This document shows positions 61,244-64,000 of a DNA stretch of 64,000 nt, in pieces; the stretch's first letter is position 1, and every line of letters starts with the position of its first letter. The stretch lies in assembly GCA_027576995.1 (NCBI GenBank), contig JANBQC010000024.1, forward strand, positions 37,531 through 101,530. The letters are read 5' to 3'. The notes beneath the pieces are model-generated. The model was not told where the DNA came from. It saw nothing but the letters and a program-made list of their open reading frames with translations, and made no database searches. This DNA is from Dimargaris cristalligena. Its lineage: Eukaryota > Kickxellomycota > Dimargaritomycetes > Dimargaritales > Dimargaritaceae. The position numbers were made by a program, and so were the translations under genes.

Positions 61244-61600
61244 TCACGCCTGGTGATTATCACGGAGAGTCATACAAAACCACGTCCCCTCTAAGTCAGC
61301 AAGTGGGCTTGGCCAACAAGGTTGCCCAACTCTCTGTTGTTTAATCTGGCCAGCAAACTTAGACCCTTCGCTGATCCCGCCCCATTTTGGATCAAAAGTG
61401 TGAGAAGAAATCCAATTCGGGCTGTGGTGGGAAATATCGAAAGAAACCGGTGACGCTTGGTCTATAGCATACAATTTTCGGTGAATATTTTGATTCGTAG
61501 GTTGAACCGATAAGGTCAAGATCGACTTACCGCCTGGGCCATGACTAGTAGGAAATGTTGATTCGGAAACTATTACATTGCCCTCAGTCTTCTGAGACAT
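61244..61600 (-). CDS. Hypothetical 118-residue ORF
   Basis: ATG-started minus-strand ORF ending in TGA. The composition is that of an ordinary soluble protein (S, T, P, Q, N and G spread evenly, with a few W and C), but I recognise no domain, signal peptide or membrane helix. A GTAAGT occurs inside it near GPGGKS and could be a donor if the real gene is spliced. If real it would be the only gene in the window using TGA as stop. It lies next to another minus-strand frame (61943-62257, 104 residues) of similar quality. Both may be remnants of a mobile element. Confidence 0.25.
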   Translation of the reverse strand: MSQKTEGNVIVSESTFPTSHGPGGKSILTLSVQPTNQNIHRKLYAIDQASPVSFDISHHSPNWISSHTFDPKWGGISEGSKFAGQIKQQRVGQPCWPSPLADLEGTWFCMTLRDNHQA

Positions 61601-62390
61601 TGTCAGTCCCTGTGGAATCCAGCATCACTCACGGCCATAACCGAGCCGTACTCAACACTTATACGCATTTTAAAATAAGGATAATAGAGTTGCATAATCC
61701 ATAATCAAAATATAGGAGATAAATAGCGACATGAATCGAGGAATTGGCCACTGGTGTTGATTTTAATGAGTTGAGGGGTACCACCCTCCGTTTCATCCCC
61801 CCACTCATTATAGCCTAGATTCGGTGAAACGGTACGTTTTATTTTGCTGACCTATGGGCCACATCATAATTGAAATATCCGATTTTGTAAGGTCAGGGGC
61901 ACAATGGTGATAGCGACATCCCATAAATATAGGGATCGGCGGTTAAAGATAATCAAAATCGGAAGACAAAATTGAACGAACTAGTCTTCCAAACTTGAAG
62001 GGTTTCCAATCGGCTGATAGCGAAAATGAAAAACCAGCAGTAGTTAACTCTGTAACTACTAACTTAATCCATCGATTGGCCTGGCACAAGCTTATAGTAC
62101 AACGAAGGTATTGTTCCATATGCGTTTTTGGATAAGCTGCTGAAATAGTACCTCGGAAATTAAGGAATGCGAAAGAAATCTCTAATAAGTTATGCAGATA
62201 AGAGTAAAAATTATAACAGTACCAGTTAAAGGCAGTTGGTTGGGACCCACTTCGCATGCATTAGCAGGGGAGATTCGAAATGAAATCAACTCAGCAGAAT
62301 TGCCGCACTACTTACTATAATTTAATACATATCTACATTCAATTATTTTCTGTTGTGATATAGCCAAACGTCTATAGTAGCATTGGCATT
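61601..62390. other. Interval before the CpG-poor right end
   Basis: Contains the 104-residue minus-strand frame at 61943-62257, which has aromatic-rich content and no recognisable family. Base composition and CpG content are still ordinary here, in contrast with the sequence that follows. Confidence 0.45.
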
Positions 62391-64000
62391 GCCTCTATTT
62401 ATTTTTCCCTTTTATTGAAACCACCTGTCGGCCCTCCTAATCTGACTTAATCCAGACCTAACAATTGCCCATCTTATTTTAGCCTTATAGTGCCATATTA
62501 ACCCTCCCATGGTCACCCCCAGTACTATGGGGTCATCCTTTATTATGTAACCCCACTCATTCGACCCCAATGCTTTGCACCCCAAATACTCATCTTACTG
62601 ATCCAAGACTCTTCCAGTTCCCATGAGAGTCTTCCCGATGTAAAGCCATCTGGTCAGATTCTTTACTTATCCACACCTTAGTCTTAGTAGTATTTCCCTT
62701 AGGACCTCCCTCTGGAGCTATCCCCATATATATAACTAGGCCCCTCTGGGACTGGTTCAATTCCTTAGCTTATTCATATCCCCCAGTTTACCCCAATAAG
62801 CTCTATATATGCTCACCCCTCTTGTACTAACTAGTAAGTGTGCCTGCTGCACATCCCTGGCATTTACCTACATTTGTCCTTTATTGGTTAGTACTATGCC
62901 CCCATCCTAATACTAGTAACCTGCTTGGCCAAGTCTAAGCCCTGCCTACTATTAGAAGCCTATCCCTGGGACTTTAGATGGACTAAGAGTGGTTAATCTG
63001 GGCAACACTTGGGTAACACAAAGTACAACATATTATCTGGTATTTAGTCACCACCCTTGGATACCTGGTGACCAAATTTTACCATTATTACTAGAGCCAG
63101 ATATTAACACACTTTAACACCATACTTGACAGTGTCTACCTAGTGTTCAAGAATATTGTAAATGTGTATTCTCAGTCCACCAGCTCATACAGGCCCATAC
63201 ATAGTAATGATTTTGATTTAACCAACCATGGTCTCACCAATTTAAAGTCAATGATGCCATTTTGTTATGAGATCCCACAGCTTGGTCCTTACAATCACAT
63301 TGGTTTAGACCTTTTTGAATTCACTGGGTTCTGTGGCATAACACATATATATTAATATCCCCTAATGTAACCATCAGTCCTGCTCCTATCCACACCTCAC
63401 AGTTAAAACCAGCTATAGTATCAGATGCTAATTATTACACTTGGCATTTACTCCCATGGTATATACACCCCCTTGGGAAGGATGGTGTTGTGGTAGGACC
63501 TGAAACTACTTAGTTAATCCCAGTATTCCTTTATTAATCAGTTCCCATTGTTATATCCTTTTATCAGTAAAGTCACGATTTATTATTTTATAGCCTTGTA
63601 ATATCATAGCAAGCAAGAGATACATTAAGTATCACTCACATTTATATTTGATATCATCATTAGCCAGATATATTTGTAAACTCCTCATTATTTATCAATT
63701 CAAGTAGTAATACTATGTAGGTTGGACTTCAACCACTTCCTCAGTATAAATACCTTTAAGAATCACAACTCTTAATAAAATATCTCTTTTTTCATTCTTC
63801 TGAACTGTACTGGCAGTTTTGCCTACAGTTGTCTTAGTTATTCTTAAGGTTCAATTCTACTATCTCTTTGATTATAAGGCATTCACGCCTATTATTATAT
63901 TAGTCACTCTGCCACACCACAACAATGTTATGGGATTTGGTAAAAATGTAAATAATTCACTGAAAACAATAGATAATCGATGGAAATTGGATTTAAAGAA
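62391..64000. mobile_element. CpG-depleted, G-poor segment, probable mobile-element DNA
   Basis: By direct counting, 62401-64000 contains only six CpG dinucleotides, and none occurs between 62641 and about 63570. The plus strand is C-rich and G-poor. Frames are littered with stops; the longest (63143-63355, 70 codons) has no recognisable domain. TATAAATA at 63745-63752 followed 22 bases later by AATAAA at 63774-63779 resembles the U3-R layout of a long terminal repeat. CpG loss of this kind is expected where methylated transposon DNA mutates. The element class is not identified and its right end lies outside the window. Confidence 0.45.
63745..63779 (+). promoter_or_regulatory. LTR-like TATA box and polyadenylation signal
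   Basis: TATAAATA followed closely by AATAAA, then a CT-rich stretch. The close spacing is typical of retrotransposon LTRs and unusual for a host gene. No matching second LTR is visible in the window. Confidence 0.35.

Noticed and set aside
1..64000. CRISPR arrays or bacterial operon features
   Set aside because: No regularly spaced direct repeats were seen. Spliced genes and eukaryotic families make a prokaryotic origin implausible.

Overview
The window looks like nuclear DNA of a filamentous or early-diverging fungus. Genes are intron-poor and introns are short, with GTAAGT, GTATGT or GTAGGT donors. Starts are often preceded by C/T-rich leaders. The recognisable proteins are eukaryotic: eIF3k (absent from budding yeast), V-ATPase subunit c, cytochrome b5 reductase, a fungal-type homeobox factor, an HSF-domain factor and a PA-TM-RING ubiquitin ligase. 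A zoopagomycete or mucoromycete relative is a reasonable guess, but no marker in the window settles the lineage. The standard code fits every real gene. The ten supported genes end in TAA (7) or TAG (3), never TGA.

Layout. 1-5.4 kb: two tandem plus-strand paralogues for secreted, acidic, low-complexity proteins with an identical dibasic site at residues 48-49. 5.4-18 kb: mostly non-coding, with two genes (9.1-10.2 kb and 17.3-17.8 kb) sharing a roughly 50-residue domain I do not recognise; one has an intron inside the domain and the other does not. 19-20 kb: eIF3k (+). 20.8-21.7 kb: V-ATPase c (-, 3 exons). 22-30 kb: no confident gene, only patches of open but interrupted frames. 30.6-32.5 kb: single-exon homeobox factor (+). 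37.6-39.5 kb: PA-TM-RING protein (-, 2 exons). 41.7-43.0 kb: cytochrome b5 reductase (+, 2 exons), convergent with the HSF-domain factor at 43.9-45.7 kb (-, 4 exons). From 45.7 kb to the end I find no confident gene. The last 1.6 kb is almost free of CpG and carries LTR-like signals.

A four-copy dispersed repeat of about 140 bp occurs at 2.2, 11.7, 27.7 and 33.1 kb, two copies per orientation. Read in one frame it shows protein-like conservation (RLYNE, YYWLK, PYT..LNF) with an in-frame TGA at the same place in every copy. This repeat family, the unrecognised domain pair and the CpG desert are the most interesting items.

The genes do not form one pathway. V-ATPase c, cytochrome b5 reductase and the PA-TM-RING protein are membrane proteins, eIF3k is translational, and the homeobox and HSF factors are nuclear regulators. 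All gene models are read by eye; splice sites were chosen by reading frame, consensus donor and acceptor, and remembered family sequences.
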